Assembly (NCBI RefSeq): GCF_040403615.1 | Contig: NZ_JBBAKG010000034.1 | Coordinates: forward strand, 1 to 64,000 | Source: Haliscomenobacter sp040403615 | GTDB taxonomy: Bacteria > Bacteroidota > Bacteroidia > Chitinophagales > Saprospiraceae | Direction: 5' to 3' | Length of the DNA: 64,000 bases | Shown here: piece after piece, positions 44,162-53,136 of the stretch | How the letters are laid out: every line of letters begins with the position of its first letter | Position numbering within the stretch: position 1 is the first letter of the stretch | The notes under the pieces: generated by a model | What the model saw: only the letters and a program-made list of their open reading frames with translations | Databases searched by the model: none | Told to the model about the DNA's origin: nothing | Position numbers and translations under genes: made by a program

Positions 44162-45593
44162 CCGAGTCATACGCGAACAACTGGAGAACCTGAATCCTGA
44201 GTTCCGTGCCGACCATTGGCAACGGATGCAGCAAGCAATTGCTTCCGATGAGGAATTGGAACCGCTCAACGCCGCAGAAACTGCGTTTGATCGGGAAGTG
44301 TTTTTACAAATGCGCCATTTCAATGTAGGTGCAGTACCTCGTCATTGGGCAAAATTGCGCCAACGCATGGAAGAGGCGCTCTACCTGCGTAAGCTCATTT
44401 TGGGCTCCAAGTTTGGCGAAGCACTGGTTTTCACGCTGGTCTTGTTGCTTTTCTTCCAACTTCCGCTTTCCAATCCTGAAAACAAACCGCTGATTGCGCC
44501 ACAACCGGCCAATTTGCCTACTCAGGCCATCGCTGAACGCGCTGCAACCAACTCAACCAATACGGTTTTACAACCGCGACCAAGATACAATCCTCAAGCA
44601 ATTCTGTCAAAATTGGCCTTCGATCAGAATGCGAATGAGCCAGCTTTTTCTTTCCTGGCTCCCGAAGTTGAAATTGTTTCACATCTGAACAATTCTCCCT
44701 TGGCTACGCTGGAGGCAACGAACACCCCACAAATTCAAGGCAAAACACCGGAACTTGGCAATCAGGCACCCCTCGCTGAAGACCCAAAACACACCGAGGC
44801 CATGTCCAATTACTACGTATTTGGCAACCAACTGGCGCCTTTGGATCAGCAGCGTTCGCATGCCGTTCTGGAGCGTCGCTTGAGTATTTTTGAGGCCAAC
44901 GCGCTCAAGCCTTTCCGCAAAAAAACCATCTTGAGTGCAGCCATGTTTGGTGGCCCGGATTACAACCGAATCATGACTCCGCCGAGTACCGAAAACCGTA
45001 CCAAAGCATTTGATCGCTATGCCATGGGCTACAGTGGTGGAATTCTTTTTTCGGCTGAACGTGGGCGTTGGGAATTGGGAACGGGGCTGATCTACGCAGC
45101 GAAGCCCTACAATCCTCGGCAGATTGTGAAATATCGAGGCAATCTCGATCAGGGTTATACCGCAACTTCATTCAATCAGGTTTCTCTTGACATCATCAAT
45201 ATTCCTTTTCACGCCCGTTATAACTTTTTCTTGCACAAGCGTACCCGTTTGTATGCAGTAATGGGTGCATCCTTGCAAATTGCAGCGTCGGCTTCCTATT
45301 TTATCACCACTACATCTTCTCCTTCTACGCCACAAAAACCCGAAATGCGCAATATTCCATTTGACAATACGTCAGAAGGAATTTTGGACGGCGGCTCGAT
45401 CAAAGAAAATGGCTACGTGACCGGAAACCTCGGCTTGGGGATAGAGCATTTTATGTCTGATCGCTGGAGTTTGTTTATCCAACCTACTTACCAACATTCC
45501 TTAGGCCATTTTTCGGATGGATTTGGACCAAGTCACGACCGGATCAGTACGCTGTCTTTGTGGACGGGAATTCGGATCAGGATTCTCGAATAG
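44136..45593 (+). CDS. Helix-TM-beta-barrel protein, candidate anti-sigma/outer-membrane fusion
   Basis: A 485-residue protein with an unusual layout. Residues 1-85 are cytoplasmic-looking helices with a repeated motif (ADHWQRMQQAI and PRHWAKLRQRMEEAL). Residues 93-110 form one hydrophobic helix (ALVFTLVLLLFFQLPLS). A low-complexity Pro/Asn/Thr-rich linker follows (about 112-260). Residues 265-485 are alternating beta-strands like a small outer-membrane barrel, ending in LSLWTGIRIRILE. There is no N-terminal signal peptide. Overlap with the ECF sigma gene suggests that the N-terminal helices bind sigma while the C-terminal part senses the envelope. Family members beside sigma genes occur in this phylum, but the mechanism is inferred. 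Confidence 0.65.
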   Translation: MNMEQQQFDRVIREQLENLNPEFRADHWQRMQQAIASDEELEPLNAAETAFDREVFLQMRHFNVGAVPRHWAKLRQRMEEALYLRKLILGSKFGEALVFTLVLLLFFQLPLSNPENKPLIAPQPANLPTQAIAERAATNSTNTVLQPRPRYNPQAILSKLAFDQNANEPAFSFLAPEVEIVSHLNNSPLATLEATNTPQIQGKTPELGNQAPLAEDPKHTEAMSNYYVFGNQLAPLDQQRSHAVLERRLSIFEANALKPFRKKTILSAAMFGGPDYNRIMTPPSTENRTKAFDRYAMGYSGGILFSAERGRWELGTGLIYAAKPYNPRQIVKYRGNLDQGYTATSFNQVSLDIINIPFHARYNFFLHKRTRLYAVMGASLQIAASASYFITTTSSPSTPQKPEMRNIPFDNTSEGILDGGSIKENGYVTGNLGLGIEHFMSDRWSLFIQPTYQHSLGHFSDGFGPSHDRISTLSLWTGIRIRILE

Positions 45594-46386
45594 TAGTTGC
45601 CCATCTGCCAAGTGCAGTTGAACTGAGCAGGTCGTGATCCGTTTCAGAAATATTTGTCCATTGCAAATGAGGAATTTGTTGCGCCAAATGCGCAAAGGCC
45701 GCTGGTGGAATCACCGAATCCTGCTCACCTGTAATCAATTGAATGGGCAATTGAGGTTGTGTATTCAAGTTTTTAATCGCCTTGTCCAAAGTGGGAAATG
45801 TGGCAGCAGAAAGCCAAATGCCTGTCAATCTCTTTTGAGATGCCGCAGATTGTAGATGCAAACGCAAAAAACGGTAACTGAATGCATCCACGATGTTCCA
45901 TTTGTTTAGAAATTTGGCAACTTTAAGGAGGCTTGCCGCAAATGCAAAAAGTTTCACTCCTTGTTTTTTGAACCACAGTGGGATTCGATCAAAAAAAGAA
46001 TACCAGCCACGATAAGGCACATCTGGCGCCAACAAGATCAATCTTTTCCATCTGGGAACTTCCGTGGTAGCCAAAGCCAGGCACAGGCGTGCCCCAAAGC
46101 TAAAACCTATTGCGGTATAACGGGTTTGTTGTTTCAAAGCCAGGACTTGATCGATTGCTTGTACGAGGTCTTCAAGCGTAAAAACGGCTCTTTTCCAATC
46201 CGTTCCTCCATGCCAGGGGAGGTCAAATGCAAGCAAACAAGCATCGTCAGGTAAATAGGCAGACAAATTAGCATAGCTGCTTCCATCCCGTGCAAAACCA
46301 TGGAAAGCGATCCACAAATGAGATCCAGTACCAAATTGATGGTATTGCAAATCGCCGCCAGGAAGATGAAGTACATGTTTTTGCAT
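45577..46386 (-). CDS. Alpha/beta hydrolase
   Basis: A 269-residue alpha/beta-hydrolase fold protein without a signal peptide. The oxyanion motif is FHGFARDG, the nucleophile elbow is GFSFGA, the acidic residue is in TGEQDSVIPP and the His in SETDHDLL. It belongs to the broad esterase/lipase/MhpC-like group; the substrate is unknown. Its 3' end overlaps the convergent barrel gene by 17 bases. Confidence 0.85.
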   Translation of the reverse strand: MQKHVLHLPGGDLQYHQFGTGSHLWIAFHGFARDGSSYANLSAYLPDDACLLAFDLPWHGGTDWKRAVFTLEDLVQAIDQVLALKQQTRYTAIGFSFGARLCLALATTEVPRWKRLILLAPDVPYRGWYSFFDRIPLWFKKQGVKLFAFAASLLKVAKFLNKWNIVDAFSYRFLRLHLQSAASQKRLTGIWLSAATFPTLDKAIKNLNTQPQLPIQLITGEQDSVIPPAAFAHLAQQIPHLQWTNISETDHDLLSSTALGRWATTIRES

Positions 46387-46460
46387 CCCCGAAAAATAGA
46401 ACGCTTTTTCTGATTCTTAGGAACGGTTAAAAAAGAACGCTTTCCATCCCATTAAAAAGC

Positions 46461-47483
46461 TTACAATTCGCCGTTGTATTCCCGGTAAATGACCGCCAAG
46501 AGTACCTGCCCTACTGCCCTTAGCGTAAAACGGTCAATTTTATCAATGGTATCATCGGTGGTATGCCAATGATCAACGAAGCCGGATTGGCTTCCCAAAG
46601 GTTTGTTGATGATGTCGATCATTTTGATGCCCGCTATGGAGTTCACATAGGCGTGGTCATCGGTGATGCCTCCTACGCCTTCTTCCACAAAATATTGACC
46701 ATAGCCCATGTCTTTGGCCAGCCCCCATACTTTTTGAAGTACCTCTGGAGCACGCTGATAAGAAATGTCATCAAAACCAAAACGAGCAGCAGAAGCCCCC
46801 ACCATATCCAGCAGAATGCCGTATTCCGGGCGAATGTCTTTTTTGTAATGCAAGTTTTTTGACCAATGCTGTGACCCAAGGCACCAGGTATCCCCATTGG
46901 AATTGTAATCCCCAAAGTCTTCGGCGTCAAAAAACACGATGTCTACACCTATATCCACTGGATTGGCTTGCAACTGGCGTGCTACCTCCAGCAAAATGCC
47001 GACTCCGCTTGCGCCATCGTCGGCGCCCATCACGGGTTTTGTTTTGTCGGCCTTAGGTGATCCAGGCGCATCGGCTATTGGGCGCGAATCCCAGTGTGCG
47101 GCCAACAAAATGCGTCGGCTTAGATTGGGTTTGTACTGACCAATGATGTTGGTACTATTGAGCAACGTACCCGTATAAGCTTTGGCTTGAAAATTTTGCT
47201 CAATGACTTCCAGTCCATAACTTTTGAGTTCAGCGGAAAGCCAGTTTTTGCACGCTTCGTGGGCTGGAGAATTGGGGGTACGGGGTCCAAATTCGGTTTG
47301 CTCCGCTACGAATGCAAAAGCAGAATCCCGATTGAAGGCAGGAATCTTTGCCGCTTCTACTGGTTTTTCGTCAACCACTGGTGTTTTAGGTTCATTTTTG
47401 CAAAAGGTAAACACCAGAGCCAGAGCACACAGCAGTACACCCATTACGGCCAACTTATTCTTCATCTTTTTCATTTTTGTCAT
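46461..47483 (-). CDS. M28 family lipoprotein peptidase / glutaminyl cyclase-like
   Basis: A 340-residue exported M28 metalloenzyme. A lipoprotein signal ends in LVFTFC. Zinc ligands are visible in order: His in LAAHWDSRP, Asp in GADDGASG, Glu in FDAEDFG, Asp in LDMVGA and His in VDHWHTTDD. The pattern DSRPIADAP resembles glutaminyl-peptide cyclotransferases of the M28 clan, so N-terminal pyroglutamate formation is possible. The start overlaps the rsmI end by 29 bases; in-frame ATGs at 47474 and 47465 are also possible starts. Confidence 0.85.
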   Translation of the reverse strand: MTKMKKMKNKLAVMGVLLCALALVFTFCKNEPKTPVVDEKPVEAAKIPAFNRDSAFAFVAEQTEFGPRTPNSPAHEACKNWLSAELKSYGLEVIEQNFQAKAYTGTLLNSTNIIGQYKPNLSRRILLAAHWDSRPIADAPGSPKADKTKPVMGADDGASGVGILLEVARQLQANPVDIGVDIVFFDAEDFGDYNSNGDTWCLGSQHWSKNLHYKKDIRPEYGILLDMVGASAARFGFDDISYQRAPEVLQKVWGLAKDMGYGQYFVEEGVGGITDDHAYVNSIAGIKMIDIINKPLGSQSGFVDHWHTTDDTIDKIDRFTLRAVGQVLLAVIYREYNGEL

Positions 47484-48153
47484 CTTTACCGGCTACAACA
47501 ACTACAATTTCTCCCTTCACTTTTTCGGGATGCTGTTTAAAAAACGCAATTATGGAGGCCAAGGTACCTCGATGTGCCTCTTCGTGCAATTTGCTCAATT
47601 CGCGTACCACACAGGCAGTTCGCTCTTCCCCACAAAAAGCAATCAATTGCTCCAGGCATTTGACAATCCGATGCGGAGATTCGTACAAAGCAAAAGTATT
47701 GGGCAACGTGGCCAAGTATTGAACGCGGGTTTGACGGCCTTTCTTGTGTGGTAAAAAACCTTCAAAATGGAAGCGATCGCAAGGCAAACCCGATAAAACC
47801 AATGCCGGAATCAAGGCAGTAGCTCCAGGCAAACATTCTACCCGAACGCCATTGCGCACACATTCCCGCACCAGCAAAAAACCTGGATCAGAAATCCCCG
47901 GAGTACCCGCATCAGAGATCAAAGCGATTTTTTTGCCCCCCTGAATTTCTCGCAATACGCTGCTGATAGCCGTATGCTCATTGTGGGCATGATGCGCCCA
48001 AAGAGGGGTCGTGATTCCGAGGTGGTCCAATAATTTACGGGAAGTTCGGGTGTCTTCTGCAAGAATCAGATCAACCTCTTTCAACACCCGAATGGCACGC
48101 AGGGTTATGTCTTCAAGATTGCCGATGGGGGTGGGAACGAGGTAAATGACCAT
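47455..48153 (-). CDS. rsmI: 16S rRNA (cytidine1402-2'-O)-methyltransferase
   Basis: A 232-residue tetrapyrrole-methylase-fold enzyme that adds the 2'-O-methyl at C1402 of 16S rRNA. The N-terminus YLVPTPIGNLEDITLRA, then LAEDTRTSRKLL and ISDAGTPGISDPG, are diagnostic. The tail is very acidic and lysine-rich (KDDKNEKDEE) and overlaps the next gene. The length is near the short end for the family. Confidence 0.95.
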   Translation of the reverse strand: MVIYLVPTPIGNLEDITLRAIRVLKEVDLILAEDTRTSRKLLDHLGITTPLWAHHAHNEHTAISSVLREIQGGKKIALISDAGTPGISDPGFLLVRECVRNGVRVECLPGATALIPALVLSGLPCDRFHFEGFLPHKKGRQTRVQYLATLPNTFALYESPHRIVKCLEQLIAFCGEERTACVVRELSKLHEEAHRGTLASIIAFFKQHPEKVKGEIVVVVAGKDDKNEKDEE

Positions 48154-48203
48154 TTTATACTTTAGGTTTTAGATTTTGGGTTGCAGATTTTGGGTTGCAC
48201 ACA

Positions 48204-48236
48204 GTTGTACACAAGGCTGTGAAAATGGTGTACAAC
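48204..48236. repeat. Hairpin in rsmI-purS gap
   Basis: GTTGTACAC (48204-48212) and GTGTACAAC (48228-48236) are exact complements. Two direct copies of GATTTTGGGTTGCA lie next to it. The gap between the two minus-strand genes has no open frame. Confidence 0.5.
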
Positions 48237-48250
48237 CCAAAGTTCAAAAC

Positions 48251-48502
48251 CTATTCCGACTTCAATTCAAACGAAAAGGATTCCATAATCAGGTTGGCTA
48301 GGAGCTTGCGGCAGGCATTGTCTACGATTTCGCGGGCAGCATCTTCCGTTTCCGCTTCGAGACTGATGGTAATGTGTTTGCCAATGCGTACATCCGATAC
48401 CTCGTGGATGTCGATGTTCTTCAAGTTATTGGCCACAGCTTTACCCTGAGGGTCGAGCAATTCTTTATGGGGCATAATGTCAATTTCTGCAACAAATTTC
48501 AT
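48251..48502 (-). CDS. purS: Phosphoribosylformylglycinamidine synthase subunit PurS
   Basis: An 83-residue PurS: MKFVAEIDIMPHKELLDPQGKAV and VSDVRIGKHITI match the small structural subunit that bridges PurL and PurQ in step 4 of purine synthesis. The length is normal. Neither purL nor purQ is nearby; instead the start overlaps pssA by 4 bases, so they are translationally coupled. Confidence 0.9.
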   Translation of the reverse strand: MKFVAEIDIMPHKELLDPQGKAVANNLKNIDIHEVSDVRIGKHITISLEAETEDAAREIVDNACRKLLANLIMESFSFELKSE

Positions 48503-49212
48503 GACAATGGTTTACGCTTAGAGAAATAGATGAAAAAAGATGTCAAGATATACAAAAGCACTATTGCCGACAAGCTTTTTATTTGCCAAACCAGCACTAA
48601 CAATCCTGCAATCGCCGCAAAGATAATTCTTATCTCATTCCCTGTCCATTGTAAGGATTTGAATTTAAAACTGAACATGGGAATTTCTACCACCATCAGT
48701 ATTGAGAACAGAATGGTAATGGCATAAAGCGCAACAGGTTGCAAAATAAAATTGAAATGCGCTTCAGGAGCAAGATGCAATCCCAATAAGCCAATCATAA
48801 AAAGGGTACATCCCGGAGTAGGCAAGCCCAGAAACCCATCGGTTTGGCGGTCGTCCAGGTTAAATTTACCCAAACGCAAGGCAGAAAACAGGGTAATTAA
48901 AAAAGCGGGCAATGCCCTGATTTCCAAATCATGTGGCCATTCTCCATTCAATGCATTCGCAATCAGCACATAGAGAATCAATCCCGGCACCAAGCCAAAA
49001 GAAACCATGTCCGCCAATGAATCCAATTGCTTGCCCAATTCGGAGTGCACCTTCAGCCAGCGGGCAACCATCCCATCCAATAAATCGGCTAATGCACCCA
49101 GCGCAACCAACCCAATGGCCCATTCCAAACGTCCGTAGAGGAGACAAAGGCTTGCGCAGGCGCCACAAAACAGGTTCAACAACGTAATGGCATTGGGTAA
49201 ATGGCGAAGCAT
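48499..49212 (-). CDS. pssA: CDP-diacylglycerol-serine O-phosphatidyltransferase
   Basis: A 237-residue inner-membrane CDP-alcohol phosphatidyltransferase with about 8 helices. The family motif reads DLLDGMVARWLKVHSELGKQ then LDSLADM, with all four Asp residues. It makes phosphatidylserine, the precursor of phosphatidylethanolamine. No decarboxylase gene is adjacent. It probably shares a transcript with purS and rsmI. Confidence 0.93.
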   Translation of the reverse strand: MLRHLPNAITLLNLFCGACASLCLLYGRLEWAIGLVALGALADLLDGMVARWLKVHSELGKQLDSLADMVSFGLVPGLILYVLIANALNGEWPHDLEIRALPAFLITLFSALRLGKFNLDDRQTDGFLGLPTPGCTLFMIGLLGLHLAPEAHFNFILQPVALYAITILFSILMVVEIPMFSFKFKSLQWTGNEIRIIFAAIAGLLVLVWQIKSLSAIVLLYILTSFFIYFSKRKPLS

Positions 49213-49346
49213 GGAGTATTAATTTTGTCATTAAAACCACAAAAATATCATCCTCTTTCCAATTAAGGTGATATAAATCTGGTTTATGGCGTTATTTGTA
49301 GGAGCTAGGTAATTTTTTTAAATTGAGAGGCCCAAACTGACAGGCT

Positions 49347-52343
49347 ATGAGACAAACATTTATTCTATTCTTTTGCTTTTTTGCATTGTGTAAACTTTAT
49401 GCCCAAAGACCAATCAATGACGATTGTGCCAACGCCATCGTGTTGGATACGGTCAATGGCTGGTGTTCACGAGTAGCCCAATTCACCACGGTAGGCGCTA
49501 CACCAACCGTTGGATTGGCCACCCCATTGTGTATGCCTTCGGCAAATATTCCCAACGATATTTGGTTTGCATTTGATGCGGTTGCTTCTGATGTAAGTGT
49601 CAGTATTTCTGGCGCTACCCGTATCAATCCAGGAGGAACCTTGCGTTCACCTCAATTTGCTTTGTACACAGGTAGTTGTGGAAGTTTGAGGGAAATCAAT
49701 GCCTGTGCTTCAGATGCCAATAGCCGCCATACCATCCAAATTCTTACTTCGCGAATCGTGGTGGGTCAGCGGTATTACATCCGACTCAGCTCACGTTCCA
49801 ACAACAATGGAACTTTCCAGTTGTGCATCAACAACTTCAACGCCACCCAGGTACCCAGTAGCGACTGCGGTACAGGCAATATCCTCTGCGACAAACGGGC
49901 AATAACCGTTCCCTTTGTGCGCGGGGAAGGAAGAGATCCTAATGAAATCAATGGTTTGTGCGGAAGACCGGGTTGCGATCCTTCTGAATCCCAATCCAAC
50001 TGGTTCAAATGGACTTGTGATGTGGCAGGTACCCTGGCTTTTTCCATCAACCCCTTAAACCCTAACGATGACATCGATTTTATGGTTTTTGAATTGCCAA
50101 ATGGAGTCAATAGTTGCGGTGGAAAAAGGACGATTCGGTGTATGTCAGCAGGTGAAAACGTGGGCCAACCCCTAAGCGACTGGATCCGGTGCACCGGCCC
50201 AACGGGACTCAAAACCGGAGAAAATGGCGAAAATGAATATTGCGGTTGCGATCCAACCAACAACAACTTTGTATCTGCCTTAGCCATGGAAAAAGGCAAA
50301 GCGTATGCGCTGGTGGTCAACAACTTTAGCCAGTCTGGCTCCGGTTACACCATCAATTTTTCAGGTACAGGTACTTTTGTAGGCCCCAAAGTCGATTTTA
50401 ATTTCGACATCAGCCCCGCTTGTATTGGCCAGGAGATCAGTTTTACCGATGCGTCCAGTTTCAATGGTGGATTGACCAAGTGGGAATGGTTTTTTGGCGC
50501 AACTTCCACCAACAGTGGACTTATATCTGGCAAAGGTCCCCATAAAGCCCAGTTTAACCGACCTGGCAAAAAAAATATCGTGCTCAATGTAACCAGTACC
50601 GACGGATGCCAGGTAACCATGATCAAAGAGGTTGAGGTCAAATGTTGCGGCGACCATTTTTCGCTCAACGGCAAGTCGATTGATGAAAATTGCCCCAATT
50701 CCAAAACAGGGTCGATTGATGTGGGGGTAAGCAACAGTTATGGCCCTTATGTTTTTGCCTGGAACAATGGCACGCGCACCGAAGATTTGTCCAACCTCAG
50801 CCCTGGTAATTATGCTGTAAAAATCACCGATCAGGCCACTTGTGATACGACCCTATCTTTCACTGTCAATGGCCCTGCGCCATTTAAAATCAGTGCCCAA
50901 GGAAAGCAAGCCACCTGCAATGGAGGCCGGGATGGCGAACTTAGCGTGCAGCTTATCGGGGGAACAGCTCCGTATCGATACAGCTGGAACAACAGCCCTT
51001 TGAGTGCAGACCCTTTCTTGCGAAACATCCCTACAGGTGATTATACCTTGCGCTGGCGCGATCAAAATGGTTGTGAAAAAGACACCTTGCTCAAAGTCAG
51101 TGAACTTACCTTGCTTCTGGATCCCAAAATTGATGCCATAACCCGTCCAACCTGCTTTGGATTGCCCAATGGCTCCATTGTGGTCAATTTGGGCAATGGA
51201 AAAGGACCTTATCAATACGATTGGAACGACGGCCAAGGCTTTCGGGGAGCAAATTCCTTGCGCAACATCCGGGCAGGTACTTACCGGGTATTTGTAAGGG
51301 ATCAGAATTTGTGCAAAGGGGAATTCAATTTTTCTGTTGAAGATTTTCCCCGCCTGGGATTGACGATTGACAACAACGATCCCAATTGTTTTGGTGCAAA
51401 AGATGGATCGGTTGACATTGTGGGTTCAGGAGGGTCTGGAGATTACACCTACCTGTGGGACAACGGCTCGATTGCGCCATTTCGGTCAGATGTACCTGCG
51501 GGTGTTTACCGGGTTACCTTGACTGATTCGAAAGGTTGCATTCGGGATACATTGGCTACTCTGGTAGATCCGCCCTTGCTCACCATTGGTGACATCCAAG
51601 CTTCCAATGTCATTTGTTTTGGAGAGGAGACGGGAGTGATCAGTTTATTGGGTGCTGGCGGTCGGCCACCCTACAAATACGGCATCAATGGAAGTTCGTT
51701 TCAAAGCGACAACAAATTTATTGGATTACGGGCAACGAGATACACTATTGCGGTTGAAGATGCCGGAGGATGTACCGCATCTCAGGACGTAACCATTACA
51801 CAACCCTTCCCATTATTGGTTGATGCAGGTTTGGATCAATCCATTAATTTGGGTCAAAAAATAACCCTTTTTGCTTCGCCAAATAATGCATCGGTCAAAT
51901 ACCAATGGTCACCTGCCGATTTGGTCAACTGCTCTACCTGTCAAACCACAGTGGCAGGGCCTTTGCGCACGGTACGCTTTAAAATCGAAGTAACCGATCC
52001 AGTAGGTTGTAAGGCTACCGATGAATTGTTGGTAACCGTGATTAAGAATCGTCCAATTTATCCTCCCAATGCTTTCACCCCCAACCAGGATGGGAAGAAC
52101 GATTTCTTTACGCTTTACGGAGGGCCTGCAGCCCGAAAAATCCGCCGATTGCAAATTTTTGACCGCTGGGGAGAACAAATGTTCGACGCAAAGGATCTAC
52201 CCTTGGGACAGGAATCCCTGGGATGGAATGGCATTTACCGAGATCAACTTATGCCTGGTGGTGTTTATGTTTACGTTGCCGAAATTGAATTCATCGACGA
52301 TGAAATTTTGTTGTTCAAAGGGGATGTGACATTGGTGCGGTAA
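49347..52343 (+). CDS. T9SS type B cargo protein with SprB-like repeats
   Basis: A 998-residue secreted protein. A signal peptide (MRQTFILFFCFFALCKLYAQ) is followed by two cysteine-rich beta-sandwich regions (about 20-345), a PKD-like domain (about 350-430), five or so SprB-type repeats (about 440-830; each with C-x-G-x-x-x-G-x-I/V and a YxWxNG-type core), and the C-terminal gliding-motility/T9SS type B sorting domain (PPNAFTPNQDGKNDFF ... GDVTLVR). It should cross the outer membrane by the type IX system and stay on the surface or be released. The role may be adhesion; no catalytic domain is seen. Confidence 0.92.
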   Translation: MRQTFILFFCFFALCKLYAQRPINDDCANAIVLDTVNGWCSRVAQFTTVGATPTVGLATPLCMPSANIPNDIWFAFDAVASDVSVSISGATRINPGGTLRSPQFALYTGSCGSLREINACASDANSRHTIQILTSRIVVGQRYYIRLSSRSNNNGTFQLCINNFNATQVPSSDCGTGNILCDKRAITVPFVRGEGRDPNEINGLCGRPGCDPSESQSNWFKWTCDVAGTLAFSINPLNPNDDIDFMVFELPNGVNSCGGKRTIRCMSAGENVGQPLSDWIRCTGPTGLKTGENGENEYCGCDPTNNNFVSALAMEKGKAYALVVNNFSQSGSGYTINFSGTGTFVGPKVDFNFDISPACIGQEISFTDASSFNGGLTKWEWFFGATSTNSGLISGKGPHKAQFNRPGKKNIVLNVTSTDGCQVTMIKEVEVKCCGDHFSLNGKSIDENCPNSKTGSIDVGVSNSYGPYVFAWNNGTRTEDLSNLSPGNYAVKITDQATCDTTLSFTVNGPAPFKISAQGKQATCNGGRDGELSVQLIGGTAPYRYSWNNSPLSADPFLRNIPTGDYTLRWRDQNGCEKDTLLKVSELTLLLDPKIDAITRPTCFGLPNGSIVVNLGNGKGPYQYDWNDGQGFRGANSLRNIRAGTYRVFVRDQNLCKGEFNFSVEDFPRLGLTIDNNDPNCFGAKDGSVDIVGSGGSGDYTYLWDNGSIAPFRSDVPAGVYRVTLTDSKGCIRDTLATLVDPPLLTIGDIQASNVICFGEETGVISLLGAGGRPPYKYGINGSSFQSDNKFIGLRATRYTIAVEDAGGCTASQDVTITQPFPLLVDAGLDQSINLGQKITLFASPNNASVKYQWSPADLVNCSTCQTTVAGPLRTVRFKIEVTDPVGCKATDELLVTVIKNRPIYPPNAFTPNQDGKNDFFTLYGGPAARKIRRLQIFDRWGEQMFDAKDLPLGQESLGWNGIYRDQLMPGGVYVYVAEIEFIDDEILLFKGDVTLVR

Positions 52344-52379
52344 TTGTTTATTTTTGCCTCCTGATAAGCTTTTACAATT

Positions 52380-52928
52380 ATGCTCAAGACATTTTGCAAG
52401 GCATTGTTTCTTTTCGGATTGGCGTTCCTGCTTTTGCAAAATTGCAAAGGCAAGGAGGATGCGGTGGAGGTATTTTCAAAGTCCGACATTGCGATTGAAA
52501 AAATTCAGGATGTTGACATGTTGTACAGCGATTCAGCTTTGATACGCGTGCGCATCCGGGGGCCAGTAATGTTGCGCCATCTGGTCAGCGATGATCCACG
52601 TCAGGAATTTATCCAAGGCATTAAGGTCAATTTTTTCAATACTTTCGGTGCTTTAGCGGGGACGCTCACCGCAAAATATGCAGTTCGATACGAATACAAA
52701 GGCATCACCCTGGTGCGGGATAGTGTGGTATGGCAAAGTGTGGATGGGAAAAAACTGGAATCCCCGGAATTGACCTGGAATGAACGCGAGCAGCAAATTT
52801 CTACCAACCGCTTTGTGGTGGTCACCACCCCTAAGGATACCATCCGGAGTCATGGGTTTACGGCCAATCAGGATTTTACCAACATCAAATTCAATGCGGT
52901 GGATGGAAGCCTGGAAGTGAAGCAGTAG
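52380..52928 (+). CDS. lptC: LPS export protein LptC
   Basis: A 182-residue LptC/YrbK-type protein. A lipoprotein-like signal (FLFGLAFLLLQNC) replaces the usual uncleaved membrane anchor, as is frequent in Bacteroidota. The beta-jellyroll body includes ALIRVRIRGPVMLRH and the region LRYEYKG/SPELTWNEREQQISTNRFV typical of LptC. It links LptBFG to LptA in LPS transport. TATTTTTG 24 bases upstream is a possible -7 element. It lies between two giant T9SS cargo genes. Confidence 0.88.
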   Translation: MLKTFCKALFLFGLAFLLLQNCKGKEDAVEVFSKSDIAIEKIQDVDMLYSDSALIRVRIRGPVMLRHLVSDDPRQEFIQGIKVNFFNTFGALAGTLTAKYAVRYEYKGITLVRDSVVWQSVDGKKLESPELTWNEREQQISTNRFVVVTTPKDTIRSHGFTANQDFTNIKFNAVDGSLEVKQ

Positions 52929-53136
52929 AGACCGTATCCTATCATAAACCTGCCTTTTTTTGTTCCAAATCGATCTTTTAACTAAAAAATTACCAAAACA
53001 CCGTACTTCCCAATTATACGAAATAAAAAAATGTGCTTTCTTTGCGTTACAGCTACTGATACCCAAAAAATAATTTAGTCTTGCATTCCCCTATTCACAT
53101 TTCGCACCCTCGTGCCTCCAAAACCCATGGATCATC

